Position numbers and translations under genes: made by a program
From: Erysipelotrichaceae bacterium
GTDB lineage: Bacteria; Bacillota_I; Bacilli_A; Erysipelotrichales; Erysipelotrichaceae
Direction of reading: 5' to 3'
Assembly (NCBI GenBank): GCA_003520745.1
Contig: DOUE01000009.1
Location: forward strand, 110,674 to 144,215
Length of the DNA: 33,542 nucleotides
Part shown: in pieces, positions 24,345 to 31,566 of the stretch
How the letters are laid out: every line of letters starts with the position of its first letter
How positions within the stretch are numbered: position 1 is the first letter of the stretch
Notes under the pieces: model-generated
Told to the model about the DNA's origin: nothing
The model's database searches: none
The model's input: only the letters and a program-made list of their open reading frames with translations

Positions 24345-25472
24345 ATGATCAAAGTACTCTTCGTCTGTGTCCATAATTCAGCCCGAAGCCAAATGGCCGA
24401 AGCCTTTCTGAATCGATTGGGGAATGGTGATTTCATTGCGGAAAGCGCCGGTCTGGAACCCGGTGTCCTCAATCCGTTCGTCGTTAAAGCCATGTCCGAG
24501 ATCGGTTACGATATCAGCCAAAATCCGACGAAATCCGTGTTCGATTTCTTCCGTGAAGGAAGGACCTACCGTTACGTCATCAAAGTCTGCGACCAGATCC
24601 ATGGCCAACGCTGCCCGGTTTTCCCGGGTGCTCTGCATGCCATCGATTGGAACCTGGAAGATCCTGCGCAAGCCGAAGGAAGCGATGAAGACAAACTTCA
24701 GAAAGCACGTGAAATCCGCGATCAAATCAAGGCGCGCGTCGAAGAGTTCCTGGAAAACCACAGGATCGTAACCACCCGCCTGACGTCGTACATGGATGAT
24801 GAACCGACGCATACGAATCGGTTCGACCGCGCATCGGGCATCGCTTTATCCAACATCGATTCATTTAAAATCTTGGATAAGACGAGCACTCATGAATCCT
24901 GGGGGGCGCGTTCTTCTTGGTACGCGACCGAGTGGCAATGGAAATCCGGTTCTGGACCGGTCGTCGCCACCAACTACATTCTCTATTTATTCAGAAATCA
25001 ATTGATGAACAATAGCGGGAATATGAAATTCGATAAGGACCAATGCGCTTTATTGATGGAAGAAGTCTGGCGCTATGTGACTCCGCAACCCAACGAACCC
25101 CTATCGACCGTTCGTTTCAGTAACGGCTTGCATGACTATGCGGACTACAAGGGATTCAATATCCACAATCGCTTCATGAATGTTGGCGACGGATTGACGT
25201 TCCGCACGAACCTATCCCCTTATGTCACATTCATCGAAAAAAGCATCAAGAACGATCTCCCCGTCTCCTTTCTCGTCATCGACAAAGGGGAGGAAGAGAA
25301 CCTTGAAAATCAAACGTGGTACACCTTGGTCGCGATCGAATCTTCGGATGACTCGAAGCGTGTTTTCGTCGATGTCTTGTCCGAGAACGAGATCAAGCGG
25401 GTTGATTTGATGAAATGGTACCAAACATCGTTAGGTGGCGGTGGCTTTGTTTCCTCCGTTTTAGAAAAATAA
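24345..25472 (+). CDS. Arsenate reductase (LMW-PTPase type) fused to an inactive C39-like domain
   Basis: 375 residues. Residues 1-140 are a thioredoxin-coupled ArsC: P-loop CVHNSAR (Cys8-Arg14), redox Cys82 and Cys90 in VCDQIHGQRCPVFPG, and Asp101 in HAIDWNLEDP. Residues about 185-375 are a paralogue of the C39-like protein at 2680-3297: shared blocks include EVWRYVTP/EIWKYVTP and GGGGFV/GGGFVV. The catalytic Cys is Ser203 (SGSGPV for SGCGPT) and the His is Thr324 (NQTW for AWHW), while the Asp is kept (Asp343), so this half should not be a peptidase. The start at 24345 follows GGAGGAA. The fusion frame is continuous. I know of no such fusion. Confidence 0.88.
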   Translation: MIKVLFVCVHNSARSQMAEAFLNRLGNGDFIAESAGLEPGVLNPFVVKAMSEIGYDISQNPTKSVFDFFREGRTYRYVIKVCDQIHGQRCPVFPGALHAIDWNLEDPAQAEGSDEDKLQKAREIRDQIKARVEEFLENHRIVTTRLTSYMDDEPTHTNRFDRASGIALSNIDSFKILDKTSTHESWGARSSWYATEWQWKSGSGPVVATNYILYLFRNQLMNNSGNMKFDKDQCALLMEEVWRYVTPQPNEPLSTVRFSNGLHDYADYKGFNIHNRFMNVGDGLTFRTNLSPYVTFIEKSIKNDLPVSFLVIDKGEEENLENQTWYTLVAIESSDDSKRVFVDVLSENEIKRVDLMKWYQTSLGGGGFVSSVLEK

Positions 25473-25639
25473 CCCATCCCGACGAATAAGTTTCCACCCA
25501 TGCTTTCCTTCATGTAGCAAGGAGATCCAAGCAACCCACCCTTTGAAGAATCCGCCCCTGTGAAAGTACTGATTACATCATGCATCTATTTCTCGAAGTT
25601 GATCTATCTTCGATTCTTTGACGCAAACACCGGGTGATA
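25473..25639. other. Short gene-free stretch after the arsC fusion
   Basis: No convincing gene on either strand; leftward open frames here are shadows of the fused gene. The stretch ends at a promoter-like element for a candidate small RNA. The whole gap to the flavoprotein gene runs to 25841. Confidence 0.4.
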
Positions 25640-25667
25640 TTTACAGTTGTAGATCGAATGTGATAAA
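25640..25667 (+). promoter_or_regulatory. Promoter of the candidate small RNA
   Basis: TTTACA (25640-25645), 16-bp spacer, GATAAA (25662-25667). It is followed by a hairpin-rich segment and terminator with no start codon. Confidence 0.4.
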
Positions 25668-25673
25668 ACTCTG

Positions 25674-25752
25674 TGTGTCTTTCATGAAGACTTCCTCCGT
25701 CTTGATTGTCGTGCCGTCTGGCTCTTCAATCTTACCACGGAGGGTTTTTATT
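25674..25752 (+). ncRNA. Candidate small RNA ending in a terminator
   Basis: From the predicted start near 25674 the transcript would be about 80 bases. It has a first hairpin GTCTT-TCATG-AAGAC, then a terminator stem CCTCCGT (25694-25700) / ACGGAGG (25737-25743) enclosing a smaller GATTG/CAATC stem, then a T-rich tail. There is no open frame with a ribosome site. The 5-prime strand of the stem, CUUCCUCCGU, resembles an anti-Shine-Dalgarno sequence. It could also be a relic attenuator. Structural evidence only. Confidence 0.4.
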
Positions 25753-25802
25753 TAACTCATCGCTTGATATCTACTTCCCTTTAGAACAATGGGTTGCCTA
25801 TA

Positions 25803-25833
25803 CAAAAAAGGAAAGCCTTTTCCAGCTTTCCTT
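25803..25833 (-). terminator. Terminator of the sulfur operon
   Basis: AAGGAAAGC (25808-25816) and GCTTTCCTT (25825-25833) pair around an 8-base loop, with a run of T in the leftward direction, just past the stop of the flavoprotein gene. Confidence 0.9.
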
Positions 25834-25841
25834 GTCATTCT

Positions 25842-27059
25842 TTACGAAACAATCGTTCTCAAGCTCTTCTCGTCAATGATTTCCGTTTCCCCTTGTATTC
25901 GATTGTGATTCACAAAAACAAGCATCGGATACTTCGTCACCCCGAGTCGTTTCGCCAAACCGTCCGATTTGTAGACATCGACTTTGCAAACTTTTATTTC
26001 CGGATTCTCCGTGCCATAACGATCCAATAGGCTCAAATGATCCCTGGATTGCGGATCGATCGCGTTGTATACGTAGACAAGCGACGGGTACCCATGATTC
26101 AGAATCTGCGTTTCGAACATCTCGGATTCGGCGATGTACTTTTCAACGGCATACCCAGCGATCGCGCCGTCACCGACCGCGGTCGCGACTTGTTTCAAGA
26201 ACTTATCCCGTACATCCCCGGCTGCGAAAACACCTTGGATCGATGTCTCCATCTTCTCGTTGGTCAACAGATATCCACCGCGTGTCATCGGCAGAATATC
26301 CTTGAATATCTCGGTGTTGGGTAGGTATCCGATGAAAATGAAGCAAGAATCGACCTTCACCGGAACCATCTCGGTCGTCTTCAGGTTCTTCAATACGACC
26401 GTCTCAAGGCGTTCATTCCCTTCGAAACGTTCAACGACCGTATTCCAAATGAATTCCATTTTCGGATTATGCAACGCTTCCGCTTTTGCGATTTCGTTGC
26501 AATCCATCTTCCCGGTATCATGCATGACCGACACATAGACTTTGCGTGCAAACTTCGTCAAGAACATGCCTTCTTCGATCGCGGCGTCGCCACTACCGAT
26601 GACAAGGATGTCTTTCCCTGAATTCGCCGCTGCGTCGCAGGTCGCACAGAAGGAAATGCCTTTGTCAAACAAGAATTCCGCTTCGCCTTGGGCATTGGTT
26701 AAGCGGGGTTTCCCGCCGCTTGCGACAATGACGGCCTTGGCTTCATAGCGAACCCTGAATGTCTCCACGATTTTCACATCTGCCGTAAAGTCGACCGAGC
26801 GGACATCCGTAAGTTTGAAGTCGACGTTGAATTTCTTCGCCTGTTTTTGAAACAGGTTCATCAATTCGATTCCGGTGCTTCCTTCAGGGAATCCCGGATA
26901 ATTCTCGATCTCGTTGGTATACGTCGCCAACCCTCCGACCAATGATTTTTCGATGATCAATGTTTTCAGCCGTGCGCGACCGCAATAGATTCCGGCAGTC
27001 ATGCCTGCGGCCCCGCCCCCGATGATCACGACATCATATTTTTCGACTTTTTTTTCCAT
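25842..27059 (-). CDS. Thioredoxin-reductase-like flavoprotein with a degenerate C-terminal thioredoxin-like domain
   Basis: 405 residues. FAD site IIGGGAAGMTAG (12-23), redox pair Cys138-Ala-Thr-Cys141 in SFCATCDAA, NAD(P)H site VIGSGDAAIEEG (about 153-164), and FAAGDVRDK near the end of the reductase part: all as in TrxB. The last 80 residues look like a thioredoxin fold (strand VYVYNAIDP, cis-Pro-like TKYPMLVF), but the CxxC is replaced by NAIDPQ, so this domain cannot carry electrons by dithiol chemistry. It is the last gene of an operon with two YeeE/YedE proteins and a TusA, suggesting it reduces the sulfur carried by them. The NADH/NADPH choice is not resolved. Confidence 0.9.
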   Translation of the reverse strand: MEKKVEKYDVVIIGGGAAGMTAGIYCGRARLKTLIIEKSLVGGLATYTNEIENYPGFPEGSTGIELMNLFQKQAKKFNVDFKLTDVRSVDFTADVKIVETFRVRYEAKAVIVASGGKPRLTNAQGEAEFLFDKGISFCATCDAAANSGKDILVIGSGDAAIEEGMFLTKFARKVYVSVMHDTGKMDCNEIAKAEALHNPKMEFIWNTVVERFEGNERLETVVLKNLKTTEMVPVKVDSCFIFIGYLPNTEIFKDILPMTRGGYLLTNEKMETSIQGVFAAGDVRDKFLKQVATAVGDGAIAGYAVEKYIAESEMFETQILNHGYPSLVYVYNAIDPQSRDHLSLLDRYGTENPEIKVCKVDVYKSDGLAKRLGVTKYPMLVFVNHNRIQGETEIIDEKSLRTIVS

Positions 27060-27071
27060 TAACTCACTCGA

Positions 27072-27620
27072 CTACATGAAGAACTTAACGAGAAGTTTAC
27101 TTCCGATGTATCCGCCAACCAATAGGCAGGCTGCGAACACCCAACCTGAAACGGAGAGGGACGCCGTCGCGGAGAAAAGCGCACCGACGTTGCATCCGCC
27201 CGCCAAGCGAGCCCCGTAGCCCATCAATAAACCGCCGATGACCGCTGCGACGACTTGACGAACCGATTTGATTTTCTTGAATTTAAACTGGGAAGCAAGC
27301 AAGGTGGCAAGCAGTGCCCCAAGAATGATTCCGAGGTTGCGGACGCTTACGCCATCCGCCAAGAATCCGCCGGCCAATGTCTTCTGCGCGCTTTCCGAAG
27401 CGAAACTCGCCCAAGTGGATACATCGATCCCGACCAGTTTCAACGTCCAGGCGCCCCAGTATCCAAACGCCCCGGTTACACCCCAACCATTGCCTGTAAA
27501 CGCCAAGGTCAGTGTGTTCAGCATCGCCAACATCACGGCGCCTCCGACATAGGTGAACGGGTTCTTGAAAAGTCTTTGATAGATCTCGTTTTCCGAGATT
27601 CTTAAGAAGAATTGTTTCAT
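27072..27620 (-). CDS. YeeE/YedE-family membrane protein (second half)
   Basis: 182 residues with about five membrane helices. The conserved element is MGYGARLAGGCNVGALFSA (about 133-151) with Cys143 inside a membrane helix, typical of YeeE/YedE sulfur-compound transporters such as thiosulfate importer TsuA. In TsuA two such halves are joined in one chain; here the halves are separate genes flanking tusA. The start is one base after the TusA stop and the ribosome site AAGGTGA lies in the tusA end. Substrate (thiosulfate or another sulfur or selenium species) is not determined. Confidence 0.85.
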   Translation of the reverse strand: MKQFFLRISENEIYQRLFKNPFTYVGGAVMLAMLNTLTLAFTGNGWGVTGAFGYWGAWTLKLVGIDVSTWASFASESAQKTLAGGFLADGVSVRNLGIILGALLATLLASQFKFKKIKSVRQVVAAVIGGLLMGYGARLAGGCNVGALFSATASLSVSGWVFAACLLVGGYIGSKLLVKFFM

Positions 27621-27621
27621 A

Positions 27622-27849
27622 TTACTTCACCTTTTCGATGATGACTTCCCACTCACCGTCCCCGACTTCTTCGATATCGACGTTATGACCTTGCTTGCGA
27701 GCCCATTCGGGAACGTTCTTCATGGCACAACTATGATCGATCATGACAATCAGCACATCGCTCACCGCCATGGTTTCCATTTTCTTTTCGGCTTTAATCA
27801 AAGGGATCGGGCACGCTTCGCCCAAACAGTCCAAACGATATTCTTTCAT
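27622..27849 (-). CDS. TusA-like sulfur carrier
   Basis: 75 residues. MKEYRLDCLGEACPIPLIKA contains the CPxP motif with Cys13, which carries persulfide sulfur in the TusA/YeeD/YedF family. A second conserved Cys appears in IDHSCAMKNV. The start at 27849 has AGGAGAAC upstream; the longer frame overlaps the YeeE gene and is not used. Encoded between two YeeE/YedE halves, it probably accepts sulfur from the transporter, like TsuB for TsuA. A paralogue lies at 29551-29769. Confidence 0.9.
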   Translation of the reverse strand: MKEYRLDCLGEACPIPLIKAEKKMETMAVSDVLIVMIDHSCAMKNVPEWARKQGHNVDIEEVGDGEWEVIIEKVK

Positions 27850-27860
27850 TTTTGTTCTCC

Positions 27861-28526
27861 TTACTCCGTAGAGCCCATTTTCTTTTTCTGCCACCAAATC
27901 GCCGCTAAGTATGTGCCAAGTAATAGTAAGGCTTGAATCAGCAAGGCGCCTGCCCAACCAAACGTATCCGGCAAGAAGATTCTGGGTACCCCGACATTCA
28001 ACTTACTCCAGAACGTCATGTCATGCACACCCCATAGACTACCGGCCACAAAGAACACCAACGAAATCATCTGCATCGTAAATCCTTCACCGACACGCAT
28101 CAGGGTTCCGGAAGCACAGCCTCCGGCGATGACCATACCGATTCCGAACATGATGCCACCGAGAATCAATGGGATCCCGATCGCACCGATGGAATGCGCA
28201 TTCCCGGGAATGACTTCCGCGCCGGCAAGGAAAGCTTTGAATTTGATCACGGTAAACCCGACCGTCGCCAATGCGATCGCTAAAATCACGGCTCTGGTCA
28301 AGGATGTGCTCCCCGTCAACCAAAGGTCGCGGAACGCAGCGGTGAAACAAAAGCGGGAACGTTGTAGGATATAACCGAAACCAAGACCAAAAATCAAAGC
28401 GACGGCGATATTCGGATTCTTCGAATAAAGGAAATTAATAAAAGCACCGAGGGCGACGATAAGTACGATCGCATATGGGATCTGACTTACTTTTGCCTTT
28501 CTCTTCGAAACACCTTTCTCTGACAT
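27861..28526 (-). CDS. YeeE/YedE-family membrane protein (first half)
   Basis: 221 residues with six or seven helices. Conserved elements are GYILQRSRFCFTAAFRD (Cys60) and GMVIAGGCASGTLMRVGEG (Cys137), the two cysteine elements seen in YeeE/YedE sulfur-compound transporters. It is the first gene of the sulfur operon, with AGGAGGA before the start and a promoter and LysR site upstream. Together with the protein at 27072-27620 it probably forms the complete channel. Confidence 0.88.
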   Translation of the reverse strand: MSEKGVSKRKAKVSQIPYAIVLIVALGAFINFLYSKNPNIAVALIFGLGFGYILQRSRFCFTAAFRDLWLTGSTSLTRAVILAIALATVGFTVIKFKAFLAGAEVIPGNAHSIGAIGIPLILGGIMFGIGMVIAGGCASGTLMRVGEGFTMQMISLVFFVAGSLWGVHDMTFWSKLNVGVPRIFLPDTFGWAGALLIQALLLLGTYLAAIWWQKKKMGSTE

Positions 28527-28568
28527 GCAGTTCCTCCTGTTTGTGAATTACTCAACAATCACATGCAT

Positions 28569-28596
28569 ATCATATCAGTCGAACATGGAAAGTAAA
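28569..28596 (-). promoter_or_regulatory. Promoter of the sulfur operon
   Basis: Reading leftward: TTTACT (28591-28596), 16-bp spacer, TATGAT (28569-28574). The -35 is poor, as expected for a promoter that needs an activator. Confidence 0.55.
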
Positions 28597-28616
28597 AACA
28601 CGAAAATCTTAAGTGG

Positions 28617-28633
28617 TATAAGTAACACTTATA
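28617..28633. promoter_or_regulatory. LysR-type binding site
   Basis: TATAAGT-AAC-ACTTATA is a perfect 7-bp inverted repeat that contains the LysR consensus T-N11-A (28619-28631). Its centre is about 63 bases upstream of the predicted start of the sulfur operon, the classic LysR recognition position. It also covers the -35 region of the lysR-type gene, fitting autorepression. Confidence 0.75.
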
Positions 28634-28639
28634 TCCGTA

Positions 28640-28648
28640 TGTTATAAT
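28640..28648 (+). promoter_or_regulatory. Extended -10 of the LysR-family gene
   Basis: TG-T-TATAAT (28640-28648) is a perfect extended -10 with no usable -35. Only six bases separate it from the ATG at 28655, so transcription should begin at or next to the start codon. Confidence 0.65.
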
Positions 28649-28654
28649 GCGATT

Positions 28655-29554
28655 ATGAACATCGAGACATTACGGTACATCACACAGATCATTGAGGAGA
28701 AAAGCATTACGAAGGTATCTGAGAAGATGCATATTTCACAGTCCGCTTTAAGCCAACATATTAAAACGATCGAGAGCAACCTGAATACACAAATCGTAAA
28801 TCGAACTAACCGTGGGATCACGGCGACCGAAAGCGGAGAGATTCTCTACCGGCACGCGAAAAACATCATCGATTGTTACGATGCTTTGCTGGAAGAACTG
28901 CAAGGATCGCAAGATTCCCTAGCCCGGATTCGGATCTTCGCCAACCCCCTCTTCAGCAGTTATGCACTGCCCTGCACCCTCTTTGATCTGCAGGAAAAGT
29001 TCCCTGCGATCAATCTGGACATGCTGGTTCTCCCTTCCCATATGGTTGAACAGAAAATCATCAGCGGGGAAGGCGACATCGGATTCATCAACGGCAAACC
29101 GCACGATCAATCGCTTCTTGCCAAAGTAGTCATGAAAGATCCGATTCATCTTGTCGCACAAATCGATTTCCCGATCGATGAGTCCATCCCTTTGATCCAA
29201 CTTCAGCGAATCCCGTTGATCATGTCCTCCGGGCGAAGCGTAACGCGCATGAACATCGATAATGCATTGTCGCTCAAGGGAATCGACCTTTCGAGACTTA
29301 ATATCAAGTACCATATGGATACGATCGAATCCGTCAAGTTGTCCGTTATGAACAAGCACGGTCTTTCCTTCTTGCCCTACAGTTCCATAAAAAAAGAGTT
29401 GTATTTGAAACAACTCAAGATTATCGACGTTTCTGAAGTCGAAATTTATAATGAATTCTATCTCATCTTAAACAAAAGATTCATCTCAAAGAATTCGGCT
29501 CTCAATGAAGTCACCCTCTATCTTCAGGAAATCTTAGCCGACACACTCTGTTAA
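28655..29554 (+). CDS. LysR-family regulator of the sulfur operon
   Basis: 299 residues. The N-terminal helix-turn-helix is TKVSEKMHISQSALSQHIKT, followed by the LysR linker and a substrate-binding domain (LDMLVLPSH, GEGDIGFING). It is divergent from the sulfur operon and should activate it through the site at 28617-28633 in response to a sulfur metabolite, by analogy with CysB/CysL-type regulators. There is no Shine-Dalgarno before the ATG, and the -10 ends six bases upstream, so the mRNA is predicted to be leaderless. The 3-prime end overlaps the convergent TusA gene by four bases. Confidence 0.92.
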   Translation: MNIETLRYITQIIEEKSITKVSEKMHISQSALSQHIKTIESNLNTQIVNRTNRGITATESGEILYRHAKNIIDCYDALLEELQGSQDSLARIRIFANPLFSSYALPCTLFDLQEKFPAINLDMLVLPSHMVEQKIISGEGDIGFINGKPHDQSLLAKVVMKDPIHLVAQIDFPIDESIPLIQLQRIPLIMSSGRSVTRMNIDNALSLKGIDLSRLNIKYHMDTIESVKLSVMNKHGLSFLPYSSIKKELYLKQLKIIDVSEVEIYNEFYLILNKRFISKNSALNEVTLYLQEILADTLC

Positions 29555-29769
29555 TCGCGATAGATTTCGATTTCCCAAACTCCGTTGATGACTTCTTGCG
29601 TAATGAAACGCAGATTGCGTGACTTCGCAAACGCTTCAACGGTTTTTTTCGTACAACTATGATCACTGACAAGCAAGATGTGTTCATGCTCTGTCAGTGT
29701 CTCTAGTTCACTCGTTAATTTGATTACGGGAATCGGGCACATGTCCCCCAAACAATTGATTTTGATCAT
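29551..29769 (-). CDS. Second TusA-like sulfur carrier
   Basis: 72 residues; MIKINCLGDMCPIPVIKLTS carries CPxP with Cys11 and a second Cys in SDHSCTKKTV. It is clearly related to the TusA at 27622-27849, sharing the DHSC and C-terminal WE(V/I) segments. It stands alone, convergent with the LysR gene (4-base overlap), and probably has its own promoter. A GGAG lies only two bases before the start, which is short. It may serve a different acceptor from the operon copy. Confidence 0.88.
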   Translation of the reverse strand: MIKINCLGDMCPIPVIKLTSELETLTEHEHILLVSDHSCTKKTVEAFAKSRNLRFITQEVINGVWEIEIYRD

Positions 29770-29785
29770 GTCTCCATTATAAATG

Positions 29786-29812
29786 ATTGTACTCGCAAGA
29801 TAAACCAGTCAA
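29786..29812 (-). promoter_or_regulatory. Candidate promoter of the second tusA-like gene
   Basis: Reading leftward: TTGACT (29807-29812), 15-bp spacer (short), TACAAT (29786-29791). A second TATAAT at 29778-29783 lies too close to the start to give a leader. Confidence 0.35.
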
Positions 29813-29956
29813 CTGTTTTTCTTGCCCGATACTACGGAAAGGTCAGACGTGGATACTATTGGCACCGGGAACATTAAATACTTAGGCTTGGGAATCCGCG
29901 ATCAATGACATTTCCCGTGAGGGGGGAATTTGATTTCTTCCCCTCCAGCCTTAGTG

Positions 29957-30184
29957 ATTTCACTCTTTCCTAAGTGAATTTCCAAGAAGAAATCGATCGG
30001 TATCGGAATGCCTTGTCCGCCCACTACTCCCGAACAATGCGGATGGCTGAAGGATAAGTACGGACTCTCGTGAGAAATCATCCGACGCATCATGAACGAA
30101 ATGATGTTGGATGTGAAGGAGGATCGACGAACCACGGTGACCCAATGCTTGCTTCGACTGAAGAACCTCGACAGAAACGAATAA
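29957..30184 (+). pseudogene. Decayed C-terminal fragment of a tandem glyoxalase-fold gene
   Basis: This stretch is plainly homologous at the DNA level to the end of the gene at 23324-24208. From about 29957 it follows ISL, then EEIDRY, EQCGWLKDKYGLS, IMNEMML and VTQC of that protein. It has a two-base frame change near 30020-30030, an in-frame TGA where the other copy has TGG (Trp in GLSW), and an early stop after KNLDRNE. No 5-prime part is found upstream, where 29770-29956 holds only the tusA promoter and unrecognised sequence. No ribosome site or usable start is present. It is a remnant of a duplication or of a related gene. Confidence 0.85.
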
Positions 30185-30217
30185 GAACGTGTCGATGATT
30201 CCTTCTGAACGGATTTT

Positions 30218-30247
30218 GTGACATATACCTTCGATTCGGTCTATACT
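30218..30247 (+). promoter_or_regulatory. Promoter of the small membrane protein gene
   Basis: GTGACA (30218-30223), 18-bp spacer, TATACT (30242-30247); GGGAGG ribosome site follows before the ATG at 30273. Confidence 0.6.
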
Positions 30248-30272
30248 TAAGTTATATATTGGGAGGTCTACG

Positions 30273-30728
30273 ATGAAGCCATTAGTCGAATGGTTGTTAC
30301 CATCCACCGTGTCGAATCAAGTGAAGGGTCATAAGCTTGCAAGTTCGCTTTTCCTCGTCTTATCGATCGTCAGTATCGGAAGAAGTCTGATCCATTTCCT
30401 CGCACCCGACGGCGGGGCGGGAACGATCGCCGGCATCGACCTTTCATTCGACGGCTCGCAGAGCGTCGTCTTCGCCTTTGGATTGTGGGGTCTCTCGCAA
30501 TTGATCTACGGTTTCCTGCAGTTCCTTGTTGCGATCCGTTATCGCTCGCTGGTCCCCTTGATGTGGCTGATCTTAATCTTCGAAACCCTGGGCAGAATGC
30601 TTGTCGGAGTCATGAAACCTCCGATCCTGCTTCATACGCCTCCGGGCGGGATCGCGAATTACCTGGTCTTGCCTTTCGCGATCGTGATGTTGGTTCTGAC
30701 AGCATTGCCTTATAAAAAGAAAACATGA
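30273..30728 (+). CDS. Small four-helix membrane protein of unknown function
   Basis: 151 residues with four hydrophobic helices (about 21-43, 64-88, 92-113, 128-146) and a conserved-looking loop LVGVMKPPILLHTPPGG between helices 3 and 4. Ends in a basic tail YKKKT. I do not recognise the family. A good GGGAGG site and a promoter precede it. It is a single gene; the terminator downstream is shared with the convergent DeoR gene. Confidence 0.75.
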   Translation: MKPLVEWLLPSTVSNQVKGHKLASSLFLVLSIVSIGRSLIHFLAPDGGAGTIAGIDLSFDGSQSVVFAFGLWGLSQLIYGFLQFLVAIRYRSLVPLMWLILIFETLGRMLVGVMKPPILLHTPPGGIANYLVLPFAIVMLVLTALPYKKKT

Positions 30729-30729
30729 A

Positions 30730-30758
30730 AAAAGCGGCCTTTCTAACGGGTCGCTTTT
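30730..30758. terminator. Bidirectional terminator between convergent genes
   Basis: AAAAGCG (30730-30736) and CGCTTTT (30752-30758) pair with an inner imperfect extension, with A- and T-rich flanks that work both ways. Confidence 0.75.
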
Positions 30759-30762
30759 GCTT

Positions 30763-31548
30763 TCATTCGATGCTACGTAAGGGTTCGACCTGGATGACGC
30801 TCACGCCGTTGGCCTTGATGGCCGCGACGACCTGGGGGTCCGCGTTGTTGTCGGTGATCAAGATCGTGCACTTGTCGATCGATCCGCTGACGAAACTATG
30901 GTCGCGTCCGATCTTGGATGAATCGGCCACGATGATGCGCGGTCCGACACAGCGGTTCAGCATCATCTCGTTCACCGCGACTTCCTGCAACACCGCGGTC
31001 GTGATCCCCGTTTCCGGTGTCATTCCGCTGCATCCCAGAAACGACTTGGTGGCCGTGACGCGGGAGAGGTTGTTGATGGCGAACTCACCGACCATCGCTT
31101 CCTTGGGTTCGCGAAGTTCCCCGCCGGTCAAGACGACCTGGATCATCGGGTCTTTGTCCGCAAAGATCGCTTTCCCGTTGTTGGTGATGATGACGACCCG
31201 TTTGTTGCGGATGTACTTCAGGACCAAAAGCGCGGTCGAACTCGTATTCACGAACAAGGTATCGCCGGTCTCGACGAACTCCGCCGCCTTCTTCGCGATC
31301 GCATGTTTCGCCAACGCGTTGTTTTGGCTCGTATTGTCTTTCACGACGAACTTATTCACCAACATCGCCCCGCCATAGAAGCGTTCGACCAGTTTCTTGG
31401 CTTCGAAATACTCCAGGTCGCGACGGATCGTGAGCGGTGAAACCTCGAGGGTGGCGGCCAATTCATCGACCTTGACGGTTCCGCTTTCCTGCAATGCCTG
31501 ATAGATACGGTTGCGACGCGAGTCGACGATGGACTTATGACGTTTCAT
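30763..31548 (-). CDS. DeoR/GlpR-family transcriptional regulator
   Basis: 261 residues. The N-terminal DeoR helix-turn-helix (VKVDELAATLEVSPLTIRRD, then KKLVERFYGGA) is followed by a sugar-phosphate sensing domain with TLFVNTSSTALLVLKYI and VVLTGGELR. Such repressors control sugar uptake genes and release DNA on binding a phosphorylated sugar. It lies 18 bases behind the membrane/helical-repeat gene on the same transcript, and both are divergent from the PTS EIIC gene. Repeated TATGAAC half-sites in the shared region make it the likely regulator of both units. A GGGGGAAGAG site precedes the start. Confidence 0.9.
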   Translation of the reverse strand: MKRHKSIVDSRRNRIYQALQESGTVKVDELAATLEVSPLTIRRDLEYFEAKKLVERFYGGAMLVNKFVVKDNTSQNNALAKHAIAKKAAEFVETGDTLFVNTSSTALLVLKYIRNKRVVIITNNGKAIFADKDPMIQVVLTGGELREPKEAMVGEFAINNLSRVTATKSFLGCSGMTPETGITTAVLQEVAVNEMMLNRCVGPRIIVADSSKIGRDHSFVSGSIDKCTILITDNNADPQVVAAIKANGVSVIQVEPLRSIE

Positions 31549-31566
31549 GATTCTCTTCCCCCTTGG

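Noticed and set aside
30060..30080. TGA in place of Trp as a sign of a recoded genetic code
   Set aside because: All intact genes use TGG for Trp and TGA as a working stop (for example the MazG-like gene). The fragment also has a frame change, so it is simply decayed.
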